Assembly (NCBI RefSeq): GCF_022524345.1
Contig: NZ_JAKWJU010000002.1
Span: forward strand, 5,632,001 to 5,696,000
Reading direction: 5' to 3'
Source: Streptomyces marispadix
GTDB taxonomy: Bacteria; Actinomycetota; Actinomycetes; Streptomycetales; Streptomycetaceae
Length of the DNA stretch: 64,000 bases
A model generated the notes under the pieces. It had not been told where the DNA came from and searched no databases. It was given only the letters and a program-made list of their open reading frames with translations. Positions 1-8,867 of the stretch are shown here, in pieces (the stretch's first letter is position 1; each line of letters starts with the position of its first letter). The translations under genes and the position numbers were made by a program.

Positions 1-742
1 GTTCCGATGGTCCGGCAGTTCCCCGTGGTTCCTGCGGTCCCGGCGGCCGGGCCTCCGCCTCGGCGCCGTCCCTGGCCGACGGCGGAACCGGAACCGGCTC
101 CTTCGTCACTTCCTTGGCGAAGACACGGAAGCCCCGGCGCTGGTAGTTGCGCAGCGCGTAAGGGCCGTCCTTGCTGCATGTGTGCAACCACACCCGCGCC
201 GTCGGCTTCCGCCCCTCCCAGCGTTCGGCCATGTCCCAGGCCCGGGCGACGCCGTAGGTCAGGAGGTGCTTGCCGATGCCCTTGCCGCGGAAGCCCGGCA
301 GAAGGCCGAAATAGGAGACCTCCACGGTGCTGCCGGGCCGGGTGCCGCGCCCCGAGGTGTCCCTCGTGGCGCCGTCCAGTTCGATGTATCCGGCGGGAGT
401 GCCCCTCTCGTAGGCCACCCACGTCTCGACGCCCGGACGCTCCAGCCACTCCATCCATCGCTCCCTCGGCCACGGCAGCCGGTCGGTCCACTCCACGTCC
501 CGGCCGACCTCGCCGTAGAGGAAGCGGCTGAAGGCGGGTTCGGGCAGCTCGGCCCGCATGATCCGGAGACCGGACGCCTCCTCCGGAATCCGGGCGCCGG
601 CCAGGTCCTCGGGAGCCGTCTGCTCCAGGAACCAGGTGGTGACGGCCCTCGTCGCGTTCGTGCCCGGCCCGTAGCCGCTCGGCCCCCGCCCGCTCGACGT
701 GGGCGTGCCCGATTCGTACCCGCTCGACCTGTGCTCGCTCAA
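1..742 (-). CDS. GNAT family N-acetyltransferase (3' end cut off by window edge)
   Basis: Predicted acetyl-CoA-dependent N-acetyltransferase. The minus frame contains TTWFLEQ near the N-terminus, then VAYERGTPAGYIELDG and VEVSYFGLLPGFRGKGIGKHLL; the last stretch carries the R/Q-x-x-G-x-G/A acetyl-CoA-binding loop (GFRGKGIG) after beta4. It is followed by LHTCSKDGPYALRNYQRRGFRVF, the usual GNAT beta6-beta7 end. The Pro/Glu-rich tail runs off position 1, so the C-terminus is missing. A TTG start at 742 overlaps the TGA of the upstream ATPase gene (TTGA), which suggests translational coupling. An in-frame ATG at 559 would remove the TTWFLEQ strand and is less likely. The natural substrate (antibiotic, protein or small amine) cannot be told. 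Confidence 0.8.
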   Translation of the reverse strand, partial: MSEHRSSGYESGTPTSSGRGPSGYGPGTNATRAVTTWFLEQTAPEDLAGARIPEEASGLRIMRAELPEPAFSRFLYGEVGRDVEWTDRLPWPRERWMEWLERPGVETWVAYERGTPAGYIELDGATRDTSGRGTRPGSTVEVSYFGLLPGFRGKGIGKHLLTYGVARAWDMAERWEGRKPTARVWLHTCSKDGPYALRNYQRRGFRVFAKEVTKEPVPVPPSARDGAEAEARPPGPQEPRGTAGPSE

Positions 743-2745
743 CCCGCGCTCGCTCTCGTGCTCGTGGCGCTTCCCGCTCTGCTGACGCGCAGCCCCCGTA
801 CCCGGTTGAGAGCCGCCGCCGTCTCGAAGCGGCGCGGCACCGCGAAGTCCTCGTCGCGCACTGCCAGCAGCGCGTCCGCGCCCCGCTCCGCCAGCTCGGC
901 GTCGAGCAGGTCCAGGGCCTTCGCGAGGGTGTTCACCCCGTCCAAGTAGCCGCGGCGCAGCAGCAGTCGGAGCGCGAGACCGATGCCCGTCACCTGCCGA
1001 GGGTCGGCGATCTGCTCCACGGAGCGCAGGTCCACCTCGTAGTCCCCGAACGTCAGCGCGTCCGTGCCGCGCGCCCGCACCTTCCCCGGACCTGCGGAAC
1101 CCGCGCCTGCGGGACCTCCGCCTCCCGAAGGGGGCGCGTCCCCGCGCCTTCGCGGCTCCTGCTGAAGCGACGCCGGTTCGGGGACGCGGTGCACCACGGG
1201 CGGGAACGTCTCCGCCTCCGCGTGCCGCCCCGTCGGCACGGACGCGACCTCTCGTGCCCGCTCGGTGACGTCGGAGGGCCGGTAGGCGTCCATCATCAGC
1301 ACCCGGTCGGCGACCTCCAGATAGTCGCCGGAGCCGCCCATCACCAGCACCATCGATACACCGTGGTCGCGGTGGAGCGAACGTACGGAGTCCACGAGCG
1401 GAGTCAGCGGCTCCCGCTCCTTGGCGACGAGGGACTGCATACGCGCGTCGCGGATCATCAGGTTCGTCGCGGCGGTGTCCTCGTCGATGAGCAGCACCCG
1501 CGCGCCCGCCTCCACGGCCTCGCACAGGGACGCCGCCTGGGAGGTCGATCCGGAGGCGTTGTCGGTGGAGAAGTCGGTGGTGTCCGAGCCGTCGGGAAGC
1601 CGGCCGACGAAGGCGTGCACGTCGACCCGCTCGACCCGCCGTCCGTCCTCGGCACGCAGCTTCACCGTCTCAGGGAGCGAGACGACCAGTTCACGCCCGT
1701 CGCCCGGCACGTGGTCCCAGATGCCCGTCTCCAACGCGCGCAGCAGCGTGGACTTGCCGTGGAAGCCGCCGCCGACGACCAGGCTCACCCCTTCCCGCAG
1801 GCCCATGCCCCTGACGGCGCCGGCGTTGGGCACCTCGACCGTCACCCGCAGGCCCTCGGGGGAGGAGAAGGGCACCACCTTCTCGCCCTTCGCCGGGCGG
1901 TCGTCGACGCCGCTGCCGCGTGGCAGCACCGCGCCGTCGGCGACGAACGCCACCAGGCCGAGACCGGGCAGCGCCTTGCGCAGCGCGTCGGAGTCCTCCA
2001 CGGCTTCCACGAACTCGTCCACGGCCGGGGCGTCCAGCGCCTCGTAGCGCAGCGCACGCTCGGCGATCCGCGGCACCAGCCCGCACATCAGCCGCTGAGC
2101 GCTACGGGAGTCGATGCGGCGGCCCTTGCCGGGCAGCGCGAGTCCGAACCGCAGTGTGACGCTTCCGTCGTCCGCCGAGACCTGGCACGAGCTCCGCTCC
2201 AGCACCTCCTGGCCGCCCGCATCGATCCTCAACGCCCGTTCCCCGCCTACGACTTCGGCCGCCCGGCGGACGATGAAACCGGCGAGGGCCCGCCGTCGCA
2301 CCGCGGTGTTCCACAGCCGTGAGGGGAACCCGGCCTGCTCGCCGGGCACCCGCACCGCGAGGCGCGCCGGCGGTGCGAAGGGGTCGGCCTGGGCGCGTAC
2401 CAGCCGAAGAGTCTCGCCGCCCGCCTCCGAACCGGGGAGCCGCCATGTGCCGACGAGGCTCTTGTAACGACCGTACGAGGCGCCTTCGAGGCGGCCGAGC
2501 TGCTGCTCCAGCCCACCGCGCGGGGCCCGGTCGTCGTGCCGGTCGCCGTGTCCGCGGTCGTCGTGTCCGGCCCCACGGCCGTGGGGCTTACCGCCGTGGG
2601 GCTCACCGCCGTACGGTTCGCCGTCGCCGTGCGGGCCGCCCTTGCGTCCGCCGTCCCTGTGGAATCCGCGCGGCCCGCCGCGGCTCCCGCGAGATCCGCG
2701 GTGCGCCCGGTGTCCGCCGCCGTCGCGGCTATGCTCCCGTGGCAC
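739..2745 (-). CDS. ABC-class ATPase (COG3044/PF09818 family)
   Basis: 668-residue predicted ATPase of the stand-alone 'ABC class' family. There is a Walker A-like GGGFHGKST near residue 320, a Walker B VLLIDEDTAATN near 420, and a conserved FSTDNASGSTSQAASL segment between them, all typical of PF09818. No membrane segments are present, so it is probably cytosolic. The first 80 residues are a Gly/His/Asp/Arg-rich low-complexity tail containing HGGKPHGRG-like repeats, and a proline-rich insert lies near residue 520. The GTG start at 2745 has an AAAGGGA Shine-Dalgarno a few bases upstream. The gene lies 96 bp downstream of the unknown winged-helix gene and runs into the GNAT gene by TTGA overlap. 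The biological role of this family is poorly defined; nucleic-acid association is a guess from the basic Gly-rich tail. Confidence 0.85.
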   Translation of the reverse strand: MPREHSRDGGGHRAHRGSRGSRGGPRGFHRDGGRKGGPHGDGEPYGGEPHGGKPHGRGAGHDDRGHGDRHDDRAPRGGLEQQLGRLEGASYGRYKSLVGTWRLPGSEAGGETLRLVRAQADPFAPPARLAVRVPGEQAGFPSRLWNTAVRRRALAGFIVRRAAEVVGGERALRIDAGGQEVLERSSCQVSADDGSVTLRFGLALPGKGRRIDSRSAQRLMCGLVPRIAERALRYEALDAPAVDEFVEAVEDSDALRKALPGLGLVAFVADGAVLPRGSGVDDRPAKGEKVVPFSSPEGLRVTVEVPNAGAVRGMGLREGVSLVVGGGFHGKSTLLRALETGIWDHVPGDGRELVVSLPETVKLRAEDGRRVERVDVHAFVGRLPDGSDTTDFSTDNASGSTSQAASLCEAVEAGARVLLIDEDTAATNLMIRDARMQSLVAKEREPLTPLVDSVRSLHRDHGVSMVLVMGGSGDYLEVADRVLMMDAYRPSDVTERAREVASVPTGRHAEAETFPPVVHRVPEPASLQQEPRRRGDAPPSGGGGPAGAGSAGPGKVRARGTDALTFGDYEVDLRSVEQIADPRQVTGIGLALRLLLRRGYLDGVNTLAKALDLLDAELAERGADALLAVRDEDFAVPRRFETAAALNRVRGLRVSRAGSATSTRASAG

Positions 2746-2841
2746 TGCGATGTCCCTTTCCGCCGGGGGTGGTCTGCGACGGGACGATACATACCGGACG
2801 GTGTGCGCGCCGGGGGCGGGGCGGGCGGCGCCGCGTCCGCC

Positions 2842-4080
2842 TCAGAGAAGCCGGGAGAGCTGGGCGGCGAGCTCCCGCCTGCCCGCGTCGGCCGCGGCGC
2901 GGCGCACGGTGTCCAAGTCGACCGTGCCGAGTTCGAGTTGGCGGGAGATCGCGTCGATCCTGCCGCGGATCACATCCGGGTCGAGGCGGGCGCGTGAGCC
3001 CGCATACGAGTTGATGCGCTCGACGAGGGCCAGCATGCGCATGCGCTTCTCCCTGCACCAGACTTGAAAGAATCCCGTGCCGAGTACGACGTATGAGCCG
3101 AGCTTGGCGAACGGCACGGAGCCGTCACCGCCGAAGCTACTGCCGGGCAGCGACACCCGCCAGGCTCCGTCTGCCGTTCTGGTAAGCCGGTGGTCCGCGA
3201 GGTTCCTCTTGCTGAGCCAGCGCCCGGCCTGGGCCGCGAAGTCCTCGCGGGCGGCGGCCACTTCCTCCGCCTCCAGCGCGCTGACCACGTCGGGCGCCGC
3301 TTCGCACGCCGCCGTGATCTCGGGGTCGGCCTCGTCGCCGGCGGGTGTGTAGGCGAAGTGCCGTACCCGGCCGCCACGCTCGACGGCACGCACCAGATAG
3401 GCGGGCAGAAAGACCAGTTCCGCGCTTTCCAGCGCTCGCGGGTTGTCGATCCTCCCCGGCAGATTGAAGCGGTCCCGTTCAGGGCTGTCGGCGAGTTCCA
3501 CGAGTGCTTCACGGCGGAAGTCGCGGGTGGGACTCAGCATGTTCAGCCGCGGGCCGTCGCGCCGTTCCAGCGCTTCCTGAAGCGTCTCGCCGGACAGGAA
3601 GGCGACCTTGCGGGCGTCGTAGTAAGGGCGGGTCAGCGGACGCGAGCCGAAAGCGTCGAAGTACAGCCTCCGGCGGTCCTTACGGGTGACGACGTAGCGC
3701 ACGTCGTCGCGAACGGAACGGTAGCCGAGTTCGGTCAGAAGCAGCCGCCCGCCCCCGTCCGTCACATGTCCGATCGCGGTGAGAAAACGCACGGCCTGAC
3801 CGACCAGCGGCGGGTCGAGCGCGAAGAACGCGGCGAGTTCGTCGACGGTGCCGAGCCCGGCTTCGGCGATACCGCGCTCCAGGAACCGGTCGATCAGCTC
3901 GTACGGCTCTCCTTCGGTGACGTCGGCCTCGACCTCGACGCACCACACGGGCAGCAGCACCGAGTGGATCCGCGTGGGCACCGCTTCCATGGCGTGGACG
4001 GTGTGTTCCAGGGCGCGCTCCTCCGGGTACGGCATCAGCCGCTTCGCCGCCCGCGTCCTCGTCTGTGTTTTCGTGCTCAC
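2842..4080 (-). CDS. Unknown protein with N-terminal winged-helix-like region, helicase-coupled
   Basis: 412-residue protein with no family I can name. Residues about 60-125 (VDELAAFFALDPPLVGQAVRFLTAIGHV...GRLLLTELGYRSV) read like a winged helix-turn-helix with a beta-hairpin wing. The middle contains PYYDARKVAFLSGETLQEAL and a hydrophobic ELVFLPAYLVRAVERGG strand, followed by an acidic AAPDVVSALEAEEVAAARE helix. The C-terminal 60 residues are helical. No catalytic motif is obvious. The GTG start at 4080 overlaps the helicase stop (GTGA), so the two proteins are probably made together. The open frame continues upstream inside the helicase gene but is antisense-like there and has been discarded. 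The role is inferred from context only: a DNA- or RNA-binding partner of the SF1 helicase. Confidence 0.75.
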   Translation of the reverse strand: MSTKTQTRTRAAKRLMPYPEERALEHTVHAMEAVPTRIHSVLLPVWCVEVEADVTEGEPYELIDRFLERGIAEAGLGTVDELAAFFALDPPLVGQAVRFLTAIGHVTDGGGRLLLTELGYRSVRDDVRYVVTRKDRRRLYFDAFGSRPLTRPYYDARKVAFLSGETLQEALERRDGPRLNMLSPTRDFRREALVELADSPERDRFNLPGRIDNPRALESAELVFLPAYLVRAVERGGRVRHFAYTPAGDEADPEITAACEAAPDVVSALEAEEVAAAREDFAAQAGRWLSKRNLADHRLTRTADGAWRVSLPGSSFGGDGSVPFAKLGSYVVLGTGFFQVWCREKRMRMLALVERINSYAGSRARLDPDVIRGRIDAISRQLELGTVDLDTVRRAAADAGRRELAAQLSRLL

Positions 4081-7031
4081 GCGTCGGCGCTCCCGTCGGT
4101 CAGGACGTCGAATATCTCCCGGTACTGACGAATGTCGCCGTGCTTCGCCAAGTGGTCCCGCAGGGCTTCCGCCAGCTCTCGGAAACCCCGGTCGCGTGCC
4201 GAGGTCAGGGTGTCCATGTCGCCCACCAGGACGAGTTGGTGCCTGGCCCGGGTGAATGCGACGTTCGCGCGGCGCAGTTCCTTGAGGAATCCGACATTGC
4301 CGTGCGGATTGCTGCGGGTGAACCCGTAGAGGATCACGTCCCGTTCGCCGCCCTGGAAGGAGTCGACGGTGCCGACGTTCAGCCCTACGGTTTTCGGTTC
4401 GCCCGTCAGCCGGACGAGTTCCGCGCTGATCTCCGCGGCCTGCGCACGGTAGGGAACGATCACCGCCCACTCCGCGCCGCTCCGGTGGTAGCGGAACGCG
4501 AGCCTGGTGAGAAGCGCGGCCTCCGCGGGATTGGTGTAGCCGCGCTGGCCCCATTTCTCGTCCGCGCGGCCGGACCTCTCCCACCCGGCACGCTCCGGCA
4601 GCCGGGCGGTGTCGACGAACGCCAACGGACTGCGGAACAGGGGGTCTTGATGCTCCCGTTCCACGTCCGTATGGAGATTCCCCTCGTAGAACATCGTGGA
4701 CGCGAAGTCGGCGATCACCTTCGGCATGCGCCGCTGCACGGTCAGCGGCACGATGTGCGTGCCCGGCAGCGCGTTCACGAGCATCTCCAGCAGGCTCCTG
4801 GTCAGCAGCCCGATGACGGAAGGGTCGGCGACGCTCTTCCCCCAGGACTCCACCTCGGAGTCCAGGAACGGAGGCAGTTGCTGATGGTCGCCGACGAGGA
4901 CGGCGCGGCGCGCCCGCACCAGCGGGACGAGAGCGTCGGCGACGCCGATCTGCCCGGCCTCGTCCACGATCGCCAAGTCGAAGTCCACGCCGGCCAGTTC
5001 GGGCCGTGATGCCGTTCCGATCGCGGTGGCCGCGATCACGTGCGCATAGCGGATCAGTTCCGGATAGAGCTGTTCGGCCTCCCCGGATACGTCCCTGTGC
5101 CAGTCGGTGAGCAGCCGCCCCCGCGCGGCGAGCAGAGGGAGCCGCTCCGCCATCCACGTACGCAGCCTGGCCAGTTCACCGTCGGCAGCGTCCGGGCCCG
5201 CCGAGTCTCCGACCGGTGGAGGCGCTTCATGCGCGGGTATCGCCGCCCGGCAGGCATGCGCGGCCGTAAGGGCGTCGGCGCGGCACTCGCCGCTGAGGCG
5301 CTCGGCCTGTTCCACAGCCCCGCGTGCTGCCCGTACGGCCGGAACGTCACGAGTGACGGTGTCCAACTCCTCCTCGGCCATGAGGAGTTCGCCCCTCACG
5401 CGGGACTCGGTCTCGCGCAGCGTCTCGACTTCGGCACGTGCGGCGGCCATGCGCCGGGCACACCACCGCACGACCAGGCCGAGCAGCACGCCGATTCCCC
5501 GCACGGCGGTGCGCTGCTCCGCTCCGTCGTGGATGCGGGTGAGACGTGCGATCCGCTTCCCGCGGCTGTCGAGGGCGCGATCGACGCGCTCACGCTCGGC
5601 GAGGAGTCCGTCCACGCGGACCTGCGCCGAACCGCCCGCGGACCGCCGGGCCTCGGCGTGCGCGGCACGCGCCCGCGACTCGTCGCCGAGCAGCGCGCCG
5701 AGCCTCTCCAGCCGGTCGTCCAGCTCCTGCGCCCAGCGGGCGGCGACATCGACGTGGGCGTAGGCGTTCCTCCTCGGTCCGGTGCTTCTGAGGATCTCCT
5801 CGCGCAGATCGGCGGCCTGCCGCTCCAGCAGGAACGGGCGTCCCTCCTCGGTGACCTTGCCGTCGTTGCCGACCCTCAGCACGCACAGCTCGCGCGGAAG
5901 GCGGGGCAGGACGTTGTCGACTGCGCGGTTGGTGTGCGAGGTGACCAGCACCGGGCCCTGCGCGCCGCGGGTGGCGACCACGCCCGCGATCTGGCTGATC
6001 GTGCGGGTCTTGCCGGTGCCCGGCGGGCCGAGCACCAGCAGCATGTCCTCCACCGCCAACGCCTTGCGGAACGCGTCGAGTTGGTCGTCGTCCAGCTCTA
6101 CGGTCGGCTTTTCGGACGCCGGGCGGAGGGCGCGGACCCTGTGGTCGACGAGCGCGGGCAGCAGGGCGGGACTGTGGGACTGCTGCGACCGCAGCAGCGC
6201 TACCGCCTCGCGCTGCTTGGCGTACACGACGTCGCTGAAGGTGACCTCCAGCTCGCCCTGCTGGGAGATGTTCCGCCAGTCGACCGGCTCGTCGAAGCGG
6301 ACCGTGGCAGAGGGGCCCGAGACCCGGGTGACCTGCCCCCGCTGCCCGGGCTCGCCCTTGATCTGCACGAACGAGCCCTCCTCGGGCCTGCGCCGCCCGG
6401 CCAGCTCGAACTCGTAGACGGCGCGCGTCCCGTACCGCTGCCCGCTGGTTGAGGCCACGGAGCGGTAAGGGAACGGCCGGGTCGACTTCGCCGCCTCGGA
6501 CGTGATCCGCTGCGTCGCGTCGACGACCCCGTCCACGGTGTCGAGGAAGGCGGCCTGCGGGCCGGTGACCGGCGGCGTGCCGCGCTCCCGCGCCGATTCC
6601 GCGCCGAGCTGCTCCCACTCGTGCACCAGGAGCGGCCAGTACGACTGTGAGCCCGGCGGAATCTGCCGGTGCTCGTGGACCGGATGCCAGCCGGCGGGCC
6701 GCAGCAGCAGGCTTCCCTGGGCGATCCGGTGATGGTCGCGGATTCTCAGCGGATTGACGGACGCGATGGTGTAGGCGTCCTGACGGCGGGTGAGGAAGAG
6801 CCGCACCACATAGGTCCTGCCATGGAGGAGCAGGCTCCAGTCCCCGCCGTCGCGGGGCTCGTCGAACGTCGTCGGCACCCCGTCGGCTCGGCTGTTCAGA
6901 TCGGCCGCCAGTTGCGGAACGCCCTGCGGCATCCCGGGATGGTCGCGTATCAGGCTCTGCATCCGGCTGTGCAGGGGCTTGCCGGGGACCAGAGTGACCG
7001 GACCGGGGAGACGGACGGTGCGTAACGGCAT
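4077..7031 (-). CDS. Upf1-like superfamily 1 helicase (AAA_11/AAA_12 type)
   Basis: 984-residue SF1 helicase. Motif I is GPPGTGKT near residue 334, with SHTNRAVDN (Ia) just after. Motif II is IVDEAGQ near 689, motif III is GDHQQLPP, motif V lies in VGTVDSFQGGERDVILYG and motif VI is RRANVAFTRAR near 917. The DEAG box and SFQGGE signature match the Upf1/Dna2/Sen1 group (SF1B). About 340 N-terminal residues lack a recognised domain. Some 290 residues between motifs Ia and II are Arg/Ala/Glu-rich and probably form a long coiled coil. The ATG start at 7031 has a GAGGAG Shine-Dalgarno. The gene begins 9 bp after the phosphorylase-kinase gene and overlaps the next gene by GTGA. It should unwind or remodel RNA or DNA; which one cannot be told from sequence. 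Confidence 0.93.
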   Translation of the reverse strand: MPLRTVRLPGPVTLVPGKPLHSRMQSLIRDHPGMPQGVPQLAADLNSRADGVPTTFDEPRDGGDWSLLLHGRTYVVRLFLTRRQDAYTIASVNPLRIRDHHRIAQGSLLLRPAGWHPVHEHRQIPPGSQSYWPLLVHEWEQLGAESARERGTPPVTGPQAAFLDTVDGVVDATQRITSEAAKSTRPFPYRSVASTSGQRYGTRAVYEFELAGRRRPEEGSFVQIKGEPGQRGQVTRVSGPSATVRFDEPVDWRNISQQGELEVTFSDVVYAKQREAVALLRSQQSHSPALLPALVDHRVRALRPASEKPTVELDDDQLDAFRKALAVEDMLLVLGPPGTGKTRTISQIAGVVATRGAQGPVLVTSHTNRAVDNVLPRLPRELCVLRVGNDGKVTEEGRPFLLERQAADLREEILRSTGPRRNAYAHVDVAARWAQELDDRLERLGALLGDESRARAAHAEARRSAGGSAQVRVDGLLAERERVDRALDSRGKRIARLTRIHDGAEQRTAVRGIGVLLGLVVRWCARRMAAARAEVETLRETESRVRGELLMAEEELDTVTRDVPAVRAARGAVEQAERLSGECRADALTAAHACRAAIPAHEAPPPVGDSAGPDAADGELARLRTWMAERLPLLAARGRLLTDWHRDVSGEAEQLYPELIRYAHVIAATAIGTASRPELAGVDFDLAIVDEAGQIGVADALVPLVRARRAVLVGDHQQLPPFLDSEVESWGKSVADPSVIGLLTRSLLEMLVNALPGTHIVPLTVQRRMPKVIADFASTMFYEGNLHTDVEREHQDPLFRSPLAFVDTARLPERAGWERSGRADEKWGQRGYTNPAEAALLTRLAFRYHRSGAEWAVIVPYRAQAAEISAELVRLTGEPKTVGLNVGTVDSFQGGERDVILYGFTRSNPHGNVGFLKELRRANVAFTRARHQLVLVGDMDTLTSARDRGFRELAEALRDHLAKHGDIRQYREIFDVLTDGSADA

Positions 7032-7040
7032 TCTCGCTCC

Positions 7041-8867
7041 TCAGAAGAGTTCCCCGCGTGCGTCGCGCAGCGCGGCACCGAGCGCACGGACATCCGGGCG
7101 CGCGGTGGGGTCCGGGGCCAGGGCGTCGCGGACCACGCGATCGACCGGCTCGGGTACGCCGGGCACAAGGGCGCGCATGGGCAACGGAACCCCTCGGCCA
7201 GGCGCGCTCCCAGCGCCATGCGGGGTCCCGGTCGTCAAGTGGTAGGTGACGGCGCCGAGTCGGTACACGTCGGTCCATGCGCCGGGACGGCGCGCATCGC
7301 GCCGCCGCTGTTCGGGAGCCTGATACGACCCGTGTCCCTCGCCGGGCTCCGGCTCACGGGCGGCCAGCCCGAGATCGCGCAGCGTCAGGCGGCCGTCGTC
7401 GAGAGCGACGATCGCGGCGGGGGAGAGTTCACGATGGGCGACACCTTCGTCGTGCAGGGCGGCAAGAGTGCGGCATAAGCCGATGAGGCCGGTGAGCAGC
7501 CGGTGCAGACGCCACTCGTCGAACTGCTCGCCCTCGCGGCCGAGTTGGGCGTGCAGGGTCTCGCAGGGCACCCGGGTCGCCCTGGACACCGGCCAGTCGA
7601 GCACGAGCGAGGCCTTGCGGCCGCCGGAGCGCCAGGCGCCGCTGTCGTTGCCGCTGCGGCCGTCGCCTTCGAGGCGTGGCAGACCGCCGGTCCGGGGCCG
7701 CAGCGCACTCAGCAGGTCGCGCTCCGCGGCCAGCGCCTTCGCCGCCTCCCGTGCACGAGGGGTGTCACGGCGCGCCTCGATCTGACGTATCCATACGTAA
7801 CGTGAGGAGGACCCGGTGTCCGGTTCGATCTGAACGGCCCGCGCCTGCCGGTGGATCAGGGAGTGGTCGTCGGAGGGCCACTCCGCCAGGAGGCCGTCGT
7901 GCAGCAGATAGAGCCGGTCGCCGATCGTCACCTCGTCACCGCCGCGCCATGACCCGCCGGGCGCCCGCGAGTTCGTCGTGGACGCCGTGGACGCCGTGGA
8001 CGCCGTGGACGTCGTGGACGCCGCGACGACGTGTACGGCGGGGGCGGCGCCGCGCGGCTCTCGGGGACGCTCACGCTCGTCGCCGTACGGAAGCCTCCGT
8101 ATGAGCGCGAAGGCGAACGCGGCGGCATTACGGGCAGCTCGCTCCTGGGAGCCCGAGGCGTCGGCGTCGTGCTTGCGGCCGTCGGCCCTGTCGCTGATCC
8201 CACGGACGGTCAGGGCGGGCAACGAGTCGTTGAGATGGGCGGCTTGGGCCATCCCCGCGCTCTCCATCTCGATGGCGACGGCGTCCTGGTAGTGCTGCCG
8301 CAGCATCTCCCTCATCGGCGAGACCTGCCGACTCAGCGGCGAGTCGGGCGAGTTGAGGACCACCTCGCCCGCCGCGACGGGTTTGAGATGGACGCGGGGA
8401 GGCGCAACTTCGGGCGGCTGCGGCAGGCACGCGGTCCAGCCGGGGGACCGGCGGACATGCCGGGCGAGCTGTTGAAGGCCGTGAGGCGCGGGCCAACTCC
8501 TCGGCCGGGCAAGGAACTTGCCGTTCTCCTCCTTGCCTCCGTGAAGGGCGTGGACGCGCGTCGCCACGACCACGTCACCGAGCCGCGGCTCGTCGGACCT
8601 GAGCGCGCCCGCCACCCCGACGAAGAACACCGCTCGCGGTCGGAACATCGCGATGGCCCGCTCGGTGAGCACCGCCGCGCCCTGGTTGCCGTCCCCGATC
8701 TCCGCCAGGGCGACCTGCCACGGGGTGCCGTTGAGCCATCCTGTCTCGAAGAGCGTCCCCGCGTCGTGCGGCTGCTCCCTGAGCCCCGCCAAGTGGCCGC
8801 GCACCGCCTGGTATTCGACGTCGAGCGCGGTCAGTACGACGACCGTGCCGCCTTGTTCGGCCTCCAC
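7041..8867 (-). CDS. Nucleoside phosphorylase (MTAN/PNP_UDP)-pseudokinase fusion
   Basis: 608 residues in three parts. Residues 1 to about 250 form a PNP_UDP_1 domain like MTA/SAH nucleosidase: VVVLTALDVEYQAV, FFVGVAGALR, AIEMESAG near 197 and RGISDRAD, where Glu and Asp are the usual nucleoside-binding and catalytic positions. A Ser/Thr/Ala linker (270-290) follows, encoded by a 9-nt tandem repeat. Residues about 300-608 have a Ser/Thr kinase fold: the catalytic-loop region is AHRELSP (HRD changed to HRE) near 475, RDLGLA replaces DFG, then come YQAPEQ (APE) and DVYRLGAVTYHLTTG. The VAIK lysine appears replaced by Arg (VWIRQIE). The kinase half is therefore probably a sensor or scaffold. A GTG start at 8867 is used. 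It is followed at 9 bp by the helicase. PNP_UDP domains occur as effectors in bacterial conflict systems; that role here is inference. Confidence 0.88.
   Translation of the reverse strand: MEAEQGGTVVVLTALDVEYQAVRGHLAGLREQPHDAGTLFETGWLNGTPWQVALAEIGDGNQGAAVLTERAIAMFRPRAVFFVGVAGALRSDEPRLGDVVVATRVHALHGGKEENGKFLARPRSWPAPHGLQQLARHVRRSPGWTACLPQPPEVAPPRVHLKPVAAGEVVLNSPDSPLSRQVSPMREMLRQHYQDAVAIEMESAGMAQAAHLNDSLPALTVRGISDRADGRKHDADASGSQERAARNAAAFAFALIRRLPYGDERERPREPRGAAPAVHVVAASTTSTASTASTASTTNSRAPGGSWRGGDEVTIGDRLYLLHDGLLAEWPSDDHSLIHRQARAVQIEPDTGSSSRYVWIRQIEARRDTPRAREAAKALAAERDLLSALRPRTGGLPRLEGDGRSGNDSGAWRSGGRKASLVLDWPVSRATRVPCETLHAQLGREGEQFDEWRLHRLLTGLIGLCRTLAALHDEGVAHRELSPAAIVALDDGRLTLRDLGLAAREPEPGEGHGSYQAPEQRRRDARRPGAWTDVYRLGAVTYHLTTGTPHGAGSAPGRGVPLPMRALVPGVPEPVDRVVRDALAPDPTARPDVRALGAALRDARGELF
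7978..8022. repeat. Five 9-nt tandem repeats in the linker of the phosphorylase-kinase gene
   Basis: The unit gtggacgcc is repeated five times, one copy being gtggacgtc. On the minus strand it encodes a Ser-Thr/Thr-Ala-Ser linker between the phosphorylase and kinase-like domains. Nine-nucleotide steps keep frame, so copy number can vary without disrupting the protein. Confidence 0.9.

Noticed and set aside
1189..2322. Plus-strand frame of 377 codons opposite the ABC-class ATPase
   Set aside because: It is His/Arg/Gln/Gly-rich antisense typical of GC-rich genes; the minus strand carries Walker motifs.
4081..5157. Upstream extension of the 2842-4080 frame to about 5157 on the minus strand
   Set aside because: It lies inside the helicase gene in another frame, is Arg/Gly/Pro-rich, and the GTG at 4080 overlaps the helicase stop exactly as a coupled start would.
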